From: Bedellia somnulentella
Taxonomy: Eukaryota > Arthropoda > Insecta > Lepidoptera > Bedelliidae
Assembly (NCBI GenBank): GCA_963576735.1
Contig: OY755180.1
Location: 16,830,678 to 16,894,677 of the forward strand
Reading direction: 5' to 3'
DNA length: 64,000 bases
Shown: positions 10,644-25,600 of the stretch, in pieces
Numbering within the stretch: position 1 is the stretch's first letter
Layout: the number at the start of each line of letters is the position of its first letter
Made by a program: the position numbers and the translations under genes
Notes under the pieces: model-generated
The model's database searches: none
The model's input: only the letters and a program-made list of their open reading frames with translations
Told to the model about the DNA's origin: nothing

Positions 10644-13600
10644 CTGCAAACAAATAAAACGTAAAAAAAAATTAAGTGGTTTTTGGGCGATGCGGCTGGA
10701 GACACGTCACCAACGAAACTTTATTTTTTCCATCTTCTCCCCTATTAACTTCCAACTGCGGCTGAGGAGTTTCTAGCTCTGAAGCTCTGGCTACCCCTTT
10801 TTGGGATTTACGGCCGTGAGTATATATATGTATGTATAATGATTAGGTGAGAATATAATTATCGGCAGGAATTAGTCTTGTGCTAGTCTCATCCATCGGC
10901 TTCCCGCTGCTTTCGCCAAGTAGTCTGTCCATCTTGTGGGAACTCTTCAAGACGCTATGCGCAATTACACACTCCGAATTTTCGCATGTTTTTAGGATTT
11001 TATGATAGTGAATCGGCGTTAATAATGTTCAATGCTAGTAGGGTGACTTGCAATTTGGCAAAAACACTACCTTTATAATAAGATTGAAAAATATAACCAC
11101 AAATGTCCAAAAGTCCCTGTTTTTGCAAAAAAAAAATAAAAGATACGATTTGTGAAATCAGCCTGAGATATTTAAAATCCTGGCTATACCCTTAGCATGC
11201 CTATATCAAGCAAGAGTATCACTAAGTCATATATTCAATATAAGTCTGTCCCCACCAATAATGGGCACTTCGCAACAGGTAGTTGGGCGTTTTTTTTTTC
11301 GTTGTACCAGTAATATTTTTTCTAAAAAATGTTATTAAAGGAAAGAAAAATTTCGACACTGGCGGGGTTCGAACCCGCGACCTTCGGGTATACGCCCCCG
11401 TCGCTCTGCCAACTGAGCTACAGTGTCAGTCAGTTTCTTTCCTTTAATAACATCTTTTATTTATGAGTAATAATCCCCACATGAGGAATTCATGTCAAAA
11501 AACATTAAATTTTTTCTAAAAAGTTTATTAATATGCCATAATTTTATTTTGTTATAACCTATATGACTGGAGATAGGATACAAGAGTATCTACTCATTAC
11601 TAATAATGATATATTGGTAGTAAGTTACGTACCTGTCGTATATTCAATATGAGTTTATCCCCCTCAACAGTGGGTACTCCGAGCAAGTCGTCTAACTTCA
11701 TCACCGACTCGACGTGCCACGAGTTCGTGCTACTGGCTCGCACCAGGTAGATGTGACTGGAAGTAGAATGAGAGTTGTGTTATTTGTATGTGTGGAACAA
11801 TTGTTTTGATTTGGGGATAGTGTTAAGTTATTTTGTTTACATACATATATACTCGGGGCAATAAAGTCCAGAAAATGGGTAACCAGAGCTTCAACGTTAG
11901 AAACTCCTCAGCCACATTTAGATGTTGATAGGGGAAAGATGGTAGAAATAAATTGTTGTTGGTGATAAGATTACGACACCCGTGGGTAGAGAGAGGTAGT
12001 AACATTCCAAGCCGGCACTACACGGCTGATTTTATTTGTATGCCATAAAAGAATTGGTGCCCATTCGTATTTTCCTAGTTGTAATTCGTTGCAGTCTTGC
12101 AAGAATGTCGTGAGGCAAGACCACGAAATGATTATAGAAAATAACAAAGAATCTAGCATTAACTCATTATGAGAAAACTTCAATTACAACAAAAAAGTGT
12201 CATAAAAGAGAGTGTCTTAGAGTTTAAGCACAAATCTGCGAAACAGTATGATGCGAGCTCACTATATAAGCAGCTAATAAGAAGGAAATTCGCTTCGCAT
12301 CGCAGTTTTACGTACATAGGGATGTGTAACCATAAAATATAATACATAAACCAATAGATATAGGACAGAGAATATCAAAAATAAAAAAAACATTCTCATA
12401 TTTCTTTTAAATAAAGTTGTAATTCCAGCTACTGCTGTGCAGTGCAATGCTGATATAAAATGAGGTAATATAACTGAGTTGCTGTGTAGTGTCGGCTTAG
12501 AATAGCACTACCCCATTTCCTCCTGTGGGTGTACGTAAGAGGCGACTAAGGGTATCGGGACTTTTGGGTTGGAGTGGTTGGAGACCCATCACCAGCAACC
12601 TTTATTTTACCTTCTTTTCCCCAAGTTACTTCCAAAAGTGGCTGAGGAATTTCTAATTCTCTAGCTCTGGCTACCCCTTCAAGGGATTTATAGTCGTGAA
12701 TATGTATAACTGAGTTGTATTAAAAGTAATAATACTCACCTGTTAGTAAGTAAAATGGCGTTATCAGGTCGATGTATGACGTGAGCCATATATTGGTCAG
12801 TCGTTCCAACAGTTGACAACAACTGGACTCCGAGCGCGGCGTGGTTGGAGTACACTTGGAGACCCTGCCAATAGGGAATATTCATGTATTTCTTTTTTGT
12901 CTTAAATTAATAGTTAACTATTTTATAACGTAGAAAAAAATATTACCGGGCTTCAAAATCCTCTAGATATTTTTAAAATTGATAAATAAACTTTAAAAAA
13001 AATTAAGCAGTTAAAACGCCGCCATTTTACGCGCGCTATACGTGACGTCACATGACACGTCCAGTGGGTGTTTACCTTAGTGTTTTCGACGCTTTTGAAT
13101 ACAATTTCGTGTCAGATGATGTCACATTTCGTTCAACCGTTGGTGGCGCGTTTTGGGAGTTTGACTTTCGTTCCCATATTTTGCACTTTTTGAATATTAT
13201 TTTAGGGGTTTAAGTAATAAGTAAATTAAAAAAAACCTTTTCATTATGATATTGCGATTGTAAGTATTCGTGAAAAAAAGTTTTAGGGCATTTAAAATTT
13301 TATGCATATTCCCTATTATGAATAGTTAGGAAATAACAATAAGGAATATTAGATTGGATGATATGACACACATAAATATATTCTAAGTTCTTGGAAGTCA
13401 GAGAAGTTTTGGTCAGAGCTGGAAATCGGAGCTCTGTTCATAGTGGTTAGACCGAACACTGAACCATCGTGTCTTTTATTTTACTGATATACTTTTTGTT
13501 TTGTAAATACTTATTTCTGATTATTATTCCATGTTTAAAATTGTTTGTATTTGTAAAATGTAGGTCTACTCTTCAAATTGAGGTCGATAATTTCGTCCTT

Positions 13601-16600
13601 ATCTCTTCTAACACACTTACACGCAACGATGATTTGGAACCTGACAAGTGTGGTTTATGGGTTTCCATTGTGATATTCAATAAATCCAACGATACATCTT
13701 GATATTAGAGACGGTAAATGCGACAGGAATATATTTTTCTATGAGGAAGAGGTTTAAACGAAATCATCGTGACGTTCAATTTAATTTATGAAGAAGAAAA
13801 CCAACCCACGTCATGGCAATGCCAGGGCAACCTTCTCCTGGTCACGAGCCGAAGCTCCAGCTAAGAATTTCAAGTCGTGACTTTAACTTTAACCATTAAA
13901 CCAATGATAATTCGCACCTCACTAGAACAATCCCGCCAACCTCCTACTAACTACTAGAGATAACCTTTCAAAAAATGTAAAGGTAACCGTTGAACCATAT
14001 AGGATAAACTAGAAGTTTTAACCATTGGTATAAATTGGACCTCACTAGAATGCCGTGGCAGCCTCCTCCTGGCCACCAGTTGTCGCTCCAGGATCGTTTT
14101 TAGTCCATCTAGTTCGCCCGTACAGCCTCAACTTTCGTACGTTACGCAAGTTATGATCACACCAGCTCACCTTACTAGAGCAATGCCGCGGCAACCTCCT
14201 CCTGGCTACTAGCAATAATCTCTCCACGAACGTAATGGTAAAGACCGACAAAATTGACATTTACAGATAATAACTCTCATTTATGACCGTGCTAGGAATT
14301 AAAGCTGACAACTCCAGCACTAGTAGCATGAGGCTTGTAAGAGTGAGAAACTGACAGATTGCACATACAAAATCTGACAGTATGTCACTTCTCACTTGAA
14401 ATAGTCGGTCTCACTCGCCTCGTGCTACAGGGGCATATTACAATGCCAATTCTCACCTCACTAGAGCAATGCCGTGGCAACCTCCTCCTGACAACGAGAC
14501 GGCACTCCAGGATCGTTTTCAGTCCGTCCAGTCCGCCCGTACAACCTCAACTTTCGTAAGTTGCGCAAGTTATGATCCTAACCACTAAAAAAATGACAAA
14601 TCTTACCTCACTGGGGCAATGTCTCTCGACAAGCGTAATATTAAAGACCGACAAAATCACAGACGTTAAACAAAAATCACATTAATTTGCAAGTTTACGG
14701 GAATCAATTCAGACACCTCCACATTACAATGCCAATTCTCACCTCACTAGAGCAATGCCGTGGCAGCCTTCTCCTGGCAACGAGACGGCGCTCCAGGATC
14801 GTCTTCAGTCCGTCCAGTCCGCTCGTACAGCCTCGGGGAAGTACGCCTTTGGCAGCCGAACGATACACATCTGTGGGTAAATGAGATACATCTGTGTTTA
14901 ACAGACACTTTATTAGAGGTAAACGTTTAAAAAGACCGCTGTTTCTATCATAGACTGGGACTCTATCAGAGGAAAATGTTTTATCACGAACCAATAGTAT
15001 CGTTTCGGATACCTCGCATCGCTCATCGTCTTGATGACGCAGAAAAATGAACCAATAGAATAGCGTCGTTTACTTGAAGCTAAGCACAGGTAAATGAAGC
15101 TATTCTAATGGTTATAAATAAAAGATGTTATTATTCTAATGGTGCTTTAAAACATATTAAACTCGCATATCTCTGATAGAATCGCAGTTTAAAAGCGTCA
15201 TATGACGAATTTATACGTCATTATTATATAATAATTTTTCGGTGTTCAATTTAAAGTAAAGCAAAAGTTCCGTTCCGTTTAGAGATATAAGCAACATAAC
15301 TTATAAAAGTGTTGCAAAAAACTAAAAGTACCTTGTGCTGTACTGAGACTACATTAACTCTTTGGTGGCAAGATCAAGCTATTTATACAACCTATGTTTA
15401 AGATTCTTTAACTAGACTACGCCTTGAGTTTGTGACTAGTTTTGATTGACGTAACAAAAAGCGTAAAGGCGACTGAGTCTTTGTGATTTTACAACTTTGA
15501 AATATAAAGTAGCAAATAACACACAATAACTAAATAAATCACAGAAAAGGCTGCAAATAGGTGCTGCGCTGTCAGTGTATTTGATTGAGGTAATAAGGAT
15601 ATTCTTTTTGTCACTTATTTGTTCTCATAAGCGTACTAAGCATTCACTCAACTTTAATTGAAGTACAATACAAATTATAAAATTAGGGCAATGTAGAAAA
15701 TACAAAAGAATATCATCATCTAAATAATTAATGTTTCAAACGGAACACAAAAATATAAAGCCGATACTGAAATATATACATTTCGTAAATCTATCAACGT
15801 AGATTCTGAATCCTGTTCAGCCAGCGTTAGAGACTTTTGATCCATAAAATTACTGGCTGATTAGACCAAATGGGTCGTAACCCATGTTTAAAATCTACGG
15901 TGGACGGATATGATGATCTTTGGAAATCCGCAACAACCTTAATTGATAAACTGACGAAATGTACTGTATTCTTATTTCAGTATATCAATAGGCAAAGTGC
16001 TAGCTACAAAACATGCAATCGATAAGTACTCACATCTCGCAAACATTACACCTTCGTCTATCCAGAAGAAATAATGAAATGAAAAACATCAAGTTACATA
16101 CATAACGACGATAGACCAAAACTGGATAAAATATTTATTTTTAAATTCAAATAAATTACACGTGCATTAAGTACCTAAAAATATAGTTATTTTATCATAT
16201 TTTCGAGACATGATAATATAAGTTATTTGTAGGTACCTGCTTAAATTTTTAAAAATAAATAAAAACACGTCCTCCCTCAGTAATTGAAATGTATTTTACA
16301 AAAAAGGTCTTAAAAGGTAAATAAGTTTAAATTATACCCCGCTATTAGTGGGCCACTAAGGTTAATGAATGCTTTATTAATACCATATATATAAAGTAGC
16401 GAGCTTAGAAAAGAGGAACTTAAATCAGAATTACAGAGTTTAATATAAATATTTTTAACCACTTATATACCGTCCTAAAACCGGAATATGATATCTAATT
16501 GTTTGAATTCAGTTACTGTAGACAAACATGCTGTAATAAGAACCAAATTACACCAATATAGCGAGTTTTGTATAAGTTATCTGGATGTAAGTAAAAATAA

Positions 16601-19600
16601 TTAATTATTTTCTATCATAAAATCACTTTTACTTTATGTGACTTATGTACGACATTACTGTGTTTTTTTTAATATAAATTAGGTCAGTTCGAAGTTTGCT
16701 GGGCGAGACTTTTATGAAGAATATTTTAAATTACAATAAATACTAATCAAAGGATTAAGCATGAGAGGTATTCAGATAACTTATATTCATTTTTTAAAAT
16801 TCGGACCAACATTTAAAACACATGCATCGGATGTTAGTATAAAATAAACAAAACATGGCAAACTCTGATTTAAAATTAAATTATTGACAACCTTCACACA
16901 ATATTTGGCCTATGATATGAATTGCGTTGTGTGTAAGAATCATACAATGTGTTTAAAAAACATCAATACCTTCTATTTATCCATATTCTACGGAAGAGTC
17001 ATCAAATTATTTCGATTCGGCTGGTTCGTCATTGTTGAGTTACCTACTAACATAGGCACATACCTCATACATATACCCATACATTTGTTCCAATAGGGAT
17101 AGGCAGATAACATTAAAGGCCACTCTATACAATCCAAGCCACTAGCCAACCTCTAGAGTTTCATTCACACAACCATCTTTTCATACTCGTACGTCCTTTC
17201 ATTCTTCACACTTTGGATGGCTCCCTAATGCCTTTTCAGAACATTATCTATTTTTACTATATGTATTCTTAAGAGCTTATTCCATTTGTCTGAATGAAGA
17301 CGTCTGAAAGCCACAGAATCTGAATTCAGACTAGGGGAATAACGTTCAGAACGCTAGAACTGAAATTTGTGTAGTGGAATAACAAGCGTCTGCGGCAGTA
17401 ACTTCGAAGGACGTCTGAATTCAGCAACGACAAAGTGTAATGGAATAAGCTCTTTAGTCCTCGCATGATAAGGTATGTTAAAACAAATGGGTGTAGTGTT
17501 ATTAATAAGTATTAATAATATCGTTACCAAATGTAGGTCTGGCTATCAGTCCGCTCAGAGCCAGAGCGATGCTTGTCGGAGAAGATTGGATCGCATCGAG
17601 GAAAATCTCTGGTAGGTCATTCAGCTTCAATAATGGTGCCTCTGAAAATTTCAGAAGATCACTTATCAATTGATGTCTTTGGTTCATTGGTAAAGGAAAG
17701 ATTTGGATTAGGAGGTTGTGTGATGTTGCAAAAATTTTTCTGTCATTGATACAAATATATTACGCATCTTGAAATCTCGACGTTTCGGTTTCGGGTAAGG
17801 GAGTAAAATTTAAGAATAGCCAATAAGATGGGCACATTCAGGCGTCCTGATCACGGTAGTAGTCTATAGTCCCACAACCTGCACTATAGACCAGTGCCGA
17901 GAATCTTAAAGCTTTTAAACGTTTTTTGACTTAAGTCTTATTTATTTGTCTTGACCTACAAATCTAATTAATTCCGCTGGGTGTGTAGAAAATATTTCGG
18001 TTTAGATCCCCAAACTGAGCGTTTCGGAAATAACCTAAACAATTTATGTCTAAAAATCCTCGTTCTGAAGTACATACATACATACATATAATCACGGCTA
18101 TAATTCCCTAGAAGGGGTAGCCAGAGCCAAGGAATTATAAATTCCTCAGTCACTTTTGGAAGTTGAGTAAAGGCGGTAAAATAAGGGTTGTTGGTGATGG
18201 GTCTCCAACCGCATCGCCCAAAAATCCCTTAAAAGTCCCAATACCGTTAGTCGCCTCTTACGTACACCCACCGGAAGATATGGGATATGATATGGATACC
18301 TTCTGAAGTAGTCGAAGTATCAATGCTAATTAGTGTCTTGCTACACCTACACCTAAAAGACACATAACACTTACCTGCAACTTTCCCGGCCGCATCGAGT
18401 TCAGGCAGTAGTGACGTGACACTGGTGTCTCCCACGCAATGGCCAAGTATACCTGCCACGCTGGCAAACAAACGACGTGACACTTCTTGGTATCTTGCTG
18501 ATAGGGTGCCCTGGAATTCGATTTTTATTGAAAGAAAATTATCATTAACAGTATCATCTCAAACATGCCGTTTAGTGCCGGCTTAGAAATTTTTAATGCT
18601 GACTTATAATATCACTACCACTTTCTACCCACTTGTGTCGTAAGAGCTAGCGCGCACTGGTGACTTTAGTCACCGTGACTGTTTTGTCACTCTTATCAAG
18701 TCCATGGATGTGTATGGAAATGCGCGCATGTTACGACGTGACAACTGGGTGACAGTTGTGAACGCCGACCAGCGAACAAGCCCGTGACGAAACTGTCACC
18801 GAGTCGTTAGGTTTTCATAGCGGTGCGCGCACTTGTAACGTGACGTGACAGTGACAAAAACTTTATTGTCACGCAGACAAAAGTCACCAGTGCGCGCTAG
18901 CTCTAAGAGGCAGCTACCTGCACCGGCATCACCAACGATATTTTATTTCTCTCCTTTCAACTTCCAAAAATGGCTGAGGAGTTACTAGCTTCGAAGCTCT
19001 GGCTACCCCTTTTAGGGATTTATGGTAGTCAGTGTATTTATGTATGTATCCCAAACATGATTCAAAATATTATAACAATATACATTACATCTCAATGTAC
19101 TAAATAATTATTCTATGTAGAGTTCTGCAACTTAGGATTTAAAAGTAGAAATTTCCTCCTGTCCATCAACAGTAACATTACCAGCCATAATAACTCTTTA
19201 TATCTTAACCGCAACTTGTGTACTCAAACTATCATAACATTTCTTGTTCTGGCTTGCGCACTATGTCGTCTTTTACACCTAATCGTTCACGAATTACGCT
19301 AATTTGACTATGTCTCTCAGAAGTTTATGTCTTGCATTACTTCATTTGCTGCATTCACTCTACATTCATGCTTCCTTTGTTATGCAAAACCAAACCAACA
19401 AGTTTACATAAATTATATACATACACATACTCACGGCTATAAATCCCTAAAAGGGGTAGCCAGAGCTTCACAATAAGCAAATTCTTCAACTACTTTTAGA
19501 AGTAAAGTGGGGAAAATATTGTAAAATAAATGTTTCTGGTGATGGTTGACCAACTGCATCGCTCAAAAATCACTTAAGAAGCCACGATACCCTGAGTCGC

Positions 19601-22600
19601 CTCTTACGATCACCCATGGGAAGAACCAGGGCAGTGCTATCAGAAATAAAAAAAAAAGTAACTTACCATATGCGGCTCATAGAAATTAGTCATATTACAA
19701 GAGAAATCGCCGACACTTGCGTAAGGGTTTCCCAAGATGTTCAGTCCAAGTACCATCACGTAGAACTGTTGCACTATCTGCATCCAATAATGGAGGATTG
19801 TCCTTTGCAAGAGCGCCAGTTTTATCATGGGTGTGTTTTTAATTTCGAGGAATGAAGTTCTGGAATAGGAGAAGAGATTTCGTAGGAACGAGTAGGTAGG
19901 TTATTTGTTAAGTGTTCAAGAGTCGGTTGAAAACACAGCCGCCATTCCAATATAATTCAATACACGTAAATAAGCTTTAAAACTAATTATATTGGACCTT
20001 GATAATATTGGCCAGCTTATTGGGAACTTTGTATAATGAGTATCAATGTTTTTTATGGCAGATATAATAAGTGATGAAAAATAATTAAAACAATAGTGAA
20101 AGTCCCATTGTATTAAAGATTTCTGTTTCCAGTTCCATCCAATTTAAAAATCTTTTAATAACAACATAACATGCATATACTCACGGCTATAAATATCTAG
20201 AACGAGTAGCTAAATCATTAGAATAAAAAATCCTAAGCTACTTTTGACAGATGAGTGAGGTAAATATTGCAAAATAAAGGTTGCTGATGATAAGTCTCCC
20301 TTATTCGCCTCTTACGAACATCCACGGAAAGGAATGGGGCAGCCCTATTCTAAGCCGACGCTACACAGCTTACAAGCTGAACACTGAGTCTACACGAGTA
20401 CTGCAATTGAAACAAGAACATAATACTTACCTAAACACAACATCCTTTACATCACAAAGTGAAGAACCCCACGAGTTAAAGAGGTACTCTAGCAGATCAC
20501 TATCGAACAGCTTGGGTCGATATTTTCTGCCAAACTTAGCTTGTACGGGACTGCCGTTGTTCTCAGTTAAATGTCCCATCGATGACAAACTTATCACAAA
20601 CTTGATCGGACCAAAATGCACGTATTCATATACCACGTTACGTTGGGGTGCATGTACAAATCTCTGTGCAATAGCCAACACTGGCGTATGAACGTGCGTG
20701 AAATCATATCTCAGTCTCACAGCTGGCTTTTCTTCTAATCCACAATGATTTAAAATATCAAAAACGTGATTAACGAATCCTCTATCTAAGTTTATACAAT
20801 GTTCTTGGAATAAAACTTTAACGTATTTATAGTATTCTTGATTTAAATTCGGCCTTGTTTGTTTTAAAACTACAAATTGTAAAGAGGGCGTTGAATTTCG
20901 TGTTTTAGTTCGTGGCAAATTTGGGTATAAAACACAAGGGAACACTGCTTCGTTCAGCTGATTGTCAATTTGTATTCTATTAAGTCTCATATAAACAAAA
21001 CTGTGCGTGTTAGATTTACGATATTGCACCATAACACCTGGGTAATAGGTGCGTCGTAATTCCGAGAAGAATGGTTTAGTCATTTGCATTTTCTCTAAAT
21101 CGATGTGGATGTATTCTTTCAAGTTGCATTTCTTCTCGTCTTTCTTATACTTGTCTTCGAGCCAACTGTTCAAGTCAGGTGCTAATTGCTTCCATTTGTT
21201 GGATACGTGAACTTCCCATTGAGGCAGAGAATCGGTTATGCTTGTATAAGAGAGTTCTTTGACGCCGTGACTGGTGTTAACGCAGACGGACAAGCTGATA
21301 GAATGTAGAGAGGTATAAATTTCATAATTGCTTTTCTCTGCAATGATGTTCATTCTGAAATGGTAGGCAAGTCTTTCGTCTTGAGTGAGAACGAATACTC
21401 TTTGATGATCGTCTAAGTAGGAGACCCAGTACACTATGACTTTGTCTCTCCTCATTTTCTTAGTTTTATGGTGTTCGGGTAGATCAGAGCTGTCTGAATC
21501 GTCACTGCTTGAAGAACATGGTTCTGGTGATCGCGGGGTAAGACGTTTTAATGTGGAAGATAGTTTAGAGGTCATGCTGTTTGTTCCAAATAAAGACGAT
21601 TGTTTCACAGAACGGAAACTCACTTTTTCCTCTCCGTAACTGAAAATCGAAATAGGTAATAATAAATTTATAAGATTCCAAGATTATTTTGCCTTAAGAT
21701 GTTGCCTTGAATTTTGTAAGTTTGCATTGATGCTAATGGTTTCAATTAATGTATTATAGTGGTATTATAGTTATAAAGAGGGACATTGTATGTGATTAAG
21801 GTTATACATGGATATACGACGATAATTTTGTCATTATAATTAAATTTACCAGCGTGTTTATTATAATAATCCAGTGTTTGTATTATTTCATTATTTATTT
21901 ATCACATATAAGCTGGCTCGTTTGTCAATATAAGTTCAATAAAAAATTATATAAAAAAACGAAAACAGACGACTATTAGTCACAAATTCGTTGTAATTTT
22001 CTAAAATATCCATAAATTAAACTTGGTTAAACAGAATCTCGTTCAGTACAATAAGCACTTCTTAAAAATATAAACACAGTCAAATCAAAACTCACCCATC
22101 GCTAGAGAAATCAGCAACAAATCCCTTGCCTTTATTATTATAGATATTCCACATCAAGGTCCTGTCCTTGGCTGGGTCGTCCCAAGTGAACAGCATGGAC
22201 TGATAGGGGCTCAATAACGCAACTTGTCCAGAGTCGATCTGATGAAGTTTCAGGAACAAATCATCGCAGATGTTATCGATACGGACCGGAGCGTCTCCTG
22301 GTAGGTACGGTTTGAACAAGACCACAAATGGGCTGACTGTTCCACCTGTTACTTCGACGGTCATCGCCAGCTGAAAGATTTTATTTTGATCATGAAGGAT
22401 TAGTTGGGATTTTGTATGGGAAGGAATGTACCGGTCAGCTCTTGACGTATATTACTTCTTGTTATTATAAAACAATTAATTGACACTCGTCATCAGACAA
22501 TTATAAATAGTAATAAAAATAAAAACAAGGAAATTTGGTATTCCCAATATTTAAAAGCCATTTTTAAACATAAATTTATTAAATATTAAATATTAATTTT

Positions 22601-25600
22601 TGTCGGGCAATAATTGCACTAACAAGTCGCATAAACAAGCTAACAATAGGCTTCAGAAAATTCGTATGACATAACGTTTTCTCGACTACAAATTCAATTG
22701 ACACTCAACTTTCATTTTCTATGTATTAAAAGACGGACACTGACTCACTGTATTCAGTTATTCAGATCCCTATAGTAAGATGTACAAGTAAAATTTTGTG
22801 GTAGCACTAAATATGTCTATTTTTAAAGTGAAGTTAGTAAAACGGCTACAGTAATGGTGTTCAGTATGTTGTCTTATGTAATTTCTATAGTTATATGTGT
22901 TCTTGTAGTAACTAGTATTACGTCTATCGAAGCAAAACGAATAAAAAGATCGAGATACTATCCGTATCCACCTCCAGAAGCACTTATCAAGTATTTGAGA
23001 AGACCCCCACCAGTGTTCTTTCCAAAAGGATTTTATTCAAATACACCACCTCCATTCAGTACTAATGAAGACCCATCTCAAAGTCTTCGACCTAAGCCTG
23101 GAAGTAAACCTAATGGTCTCAATGATGAGGACCTACTCAACATAGTAAAATATCTATCAAAGGAAGATTTACATAAAGTAATTGAACTAGCAGGAAACAG
23201 GGTCAAAACTCCAGATTTCGCGGGCAAAGATAACGATATTTATGAATTCGTCCAAACCTATGCAGGTAATAATAACATGAAATATACACCAATCAACGAA
23301 GTGGTGAATAATCAGAGACTGAACCCAAATTTCAACGTTCCGATAATCAAAGCTAATGTTGTTGAAATCCCATTTACAACAAATAACGTAGATACCAGGC
23401 CTGTTTATGATGGCTTTAAAAACGATCAAATATCAGACCTTCCTAACCCAGTTAATTTAAGACACGATGGTGATCATTTAGGTCAGTATTCTGGGAAATA
23501 CGAATCGGTAATTAAACCCCTGCCTGGATATAAAGTTGAGAGTTTTAAAGATCTTCCTGTAATGGACTATCACAATTCTAAGATGTTCAACGTGGATTCT
23601 TACAAAGTACCCCATTATACGGTAAGCAATTGAAATAAGTAAAACTTTTTAACATATGTACAAGACAAGCACCTAAATAATCCTTTGGCCATTTGTATAA
23701 CCATTATTGTCCATTCATAAAGTTCATGGCTATATTCTATACCTATCCGCTATTTATCCCAAAAAGGGCAAGCCACACTTACAGAAAAATAATTTCCTTG
23801 GTTAGTTTTGGAAAAATATTATAAAAGAAAGGAGCATTGGTAAAGGAAGTGTAGCCACATCACCTGACTATAATTTAATAAAACCAAGAAACCATAAATC
23901 ATATCTTACGATAGTAAATTTTAAACCTGTAAATATTCAATGTCTGAGATCATAAATCATTTATAACTTTATTTTATTTCAGATAACGACCAAATCAAAA
24001 CCCGAGGCATACAAACCTCAAATCACAGTAGAGCCAGCGCCTCCGCCGAGTGCCGCCAACGAAAGTGATGCTCATCTCAAAGCTATCAAAATCTGGACCC
24101 ACCATTCTGAAGGCAGGGCTTATACACTACATGATGATGGAACTTTGAGCATCGAAAGACCGATTCAAAAGCAATATGGATATTGAAAAGATCTATAATT
24201 GTAACCCGAATGTCTGTTGTTTATAAGTATACACTAGTTTGTAAGCGTTATCAATGTAATATATTATTGTTTTTGTATGTGTCGTTGATGTGCCTTTGTA
24301 ATGAATAAAGATCTAAGAGCGATTTTGGCTTCAATATAATTTGTTATTGTTAATTATATGTAGACTTTATTTCTACCTCTATACTTGTTTTGTTTGCTGT
24401 GTAATTTAGGATTGGATCTGACCTATCTTATCTTTTTGCCATCTTTATCCTATGAAGCGACTGAGGAAACAGTTTGATGCCAGGATGTTTCGAAAACTCA
24501 AGACCAGAGTGAAGCAGTGATAATTTCACCTCTGACTAGTGTTTTTTTGGTGATGGACGAAGTGAAGGAAGGTAAGTTATATCACAGATAATATAAACCT
24601 ATAACAGGTTATACATTAAGGTACATGTTTAGCCGTGTAGTGTCGGCTTAGAATAACACTACCCCATTTCTACCCGTGGGTGATCGTAAGAGGCGACTAA
24701 GGATATAGGGGCTTATTAAGTGATTTTTGGGCGATGTGGTTGGAGACCCGTCACCAAAAACATTTATTATTACCATCTTTTCCCCAATCAACTTCCAAAA
24801 GTGGCTGAGGAATTTTTCATTCCAAAGCTCTGGCTACCCCGTTAAGGGATTTATAGCCGTGAGTATATGTATGTATGTATGTACATGTTATGAGTGTGTT
24901 AGCCATCTAAAAAAAAAACGTAACCAAAAACTCACCCCTCTATCCATCCTCAGCACAGTGAAATGCGTCCTCGCAATCGGGAAATGCTGCGAGACCATAT
25001 TGGAATCCCGGAACTTGCATTGCAGCATCATAGAGCTGGTCCGTGGCCAGAACGGCGTGCATTGCTGCGGAGCTAGGTCTATCCAGAGGACTGCCGCTTC
25101 GTGTTTTACTTTACTTTTTTTTTTGAGTGTCTAATCAATTAAAAAAACTGAACCAAAAACTCACCCCTTTATCCATCCTCAGCACAGTAAAATGTGTCTT
25201 TGCAATCGGGAAATGCTTGGAGACCATATTCGAGTTCCGGAATTTGCACTGCAGCATCATAGAGTTAGTCTGCGGCCAGAACGGCGTGCATTGCTGCGGA
25301 GCTAGGTCTATCCAGAGGACTGCCGCTTCGTGTTTTACTTTACTTTTTTTTTTGAGTGTCTAATCAATTAAAAAAACTTAACCAAAAACTCACCCCTCTA
25401 TCCATCCTCAGCACAGTAAAATGCGTCCTCGCAATCGGGAAATGCTGCGAAACCATATTGGAATCCCGAAACTTGCATTGCAGCATCATAGAGCTGGTCT
25501 GCGGCCAGAACGGCGTGCATTGCTGCGGAGCTAGGTCTATCCAGAGGACTGCCGCTTCGTGTTTTACTTTACTTTTTTTTTTGAGTGTCTAATCAATTAA

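Noticed and set aside
11356..11428. A tRNA gene on the minus strand
   Set aside because: Acceptor, D and T arms pair, but the anticodon stem does not and the same sequence recurs as a dispersed repeat with shared flanks.
17642..17755. Extension of Vps13 exon 35 upstream (open frame with NQRHQLISDLLKFSE)
   Set aside because: The frame is open, but its AGs give the wrong phase after exon 34, whereas ATTTTCAG at 17642-17649 fits.
20281..20691. Plus-strand 136-codon ORF
   Set aside because: It is the antisense shadow of Vps13 exon 32 plus an S1 copy.
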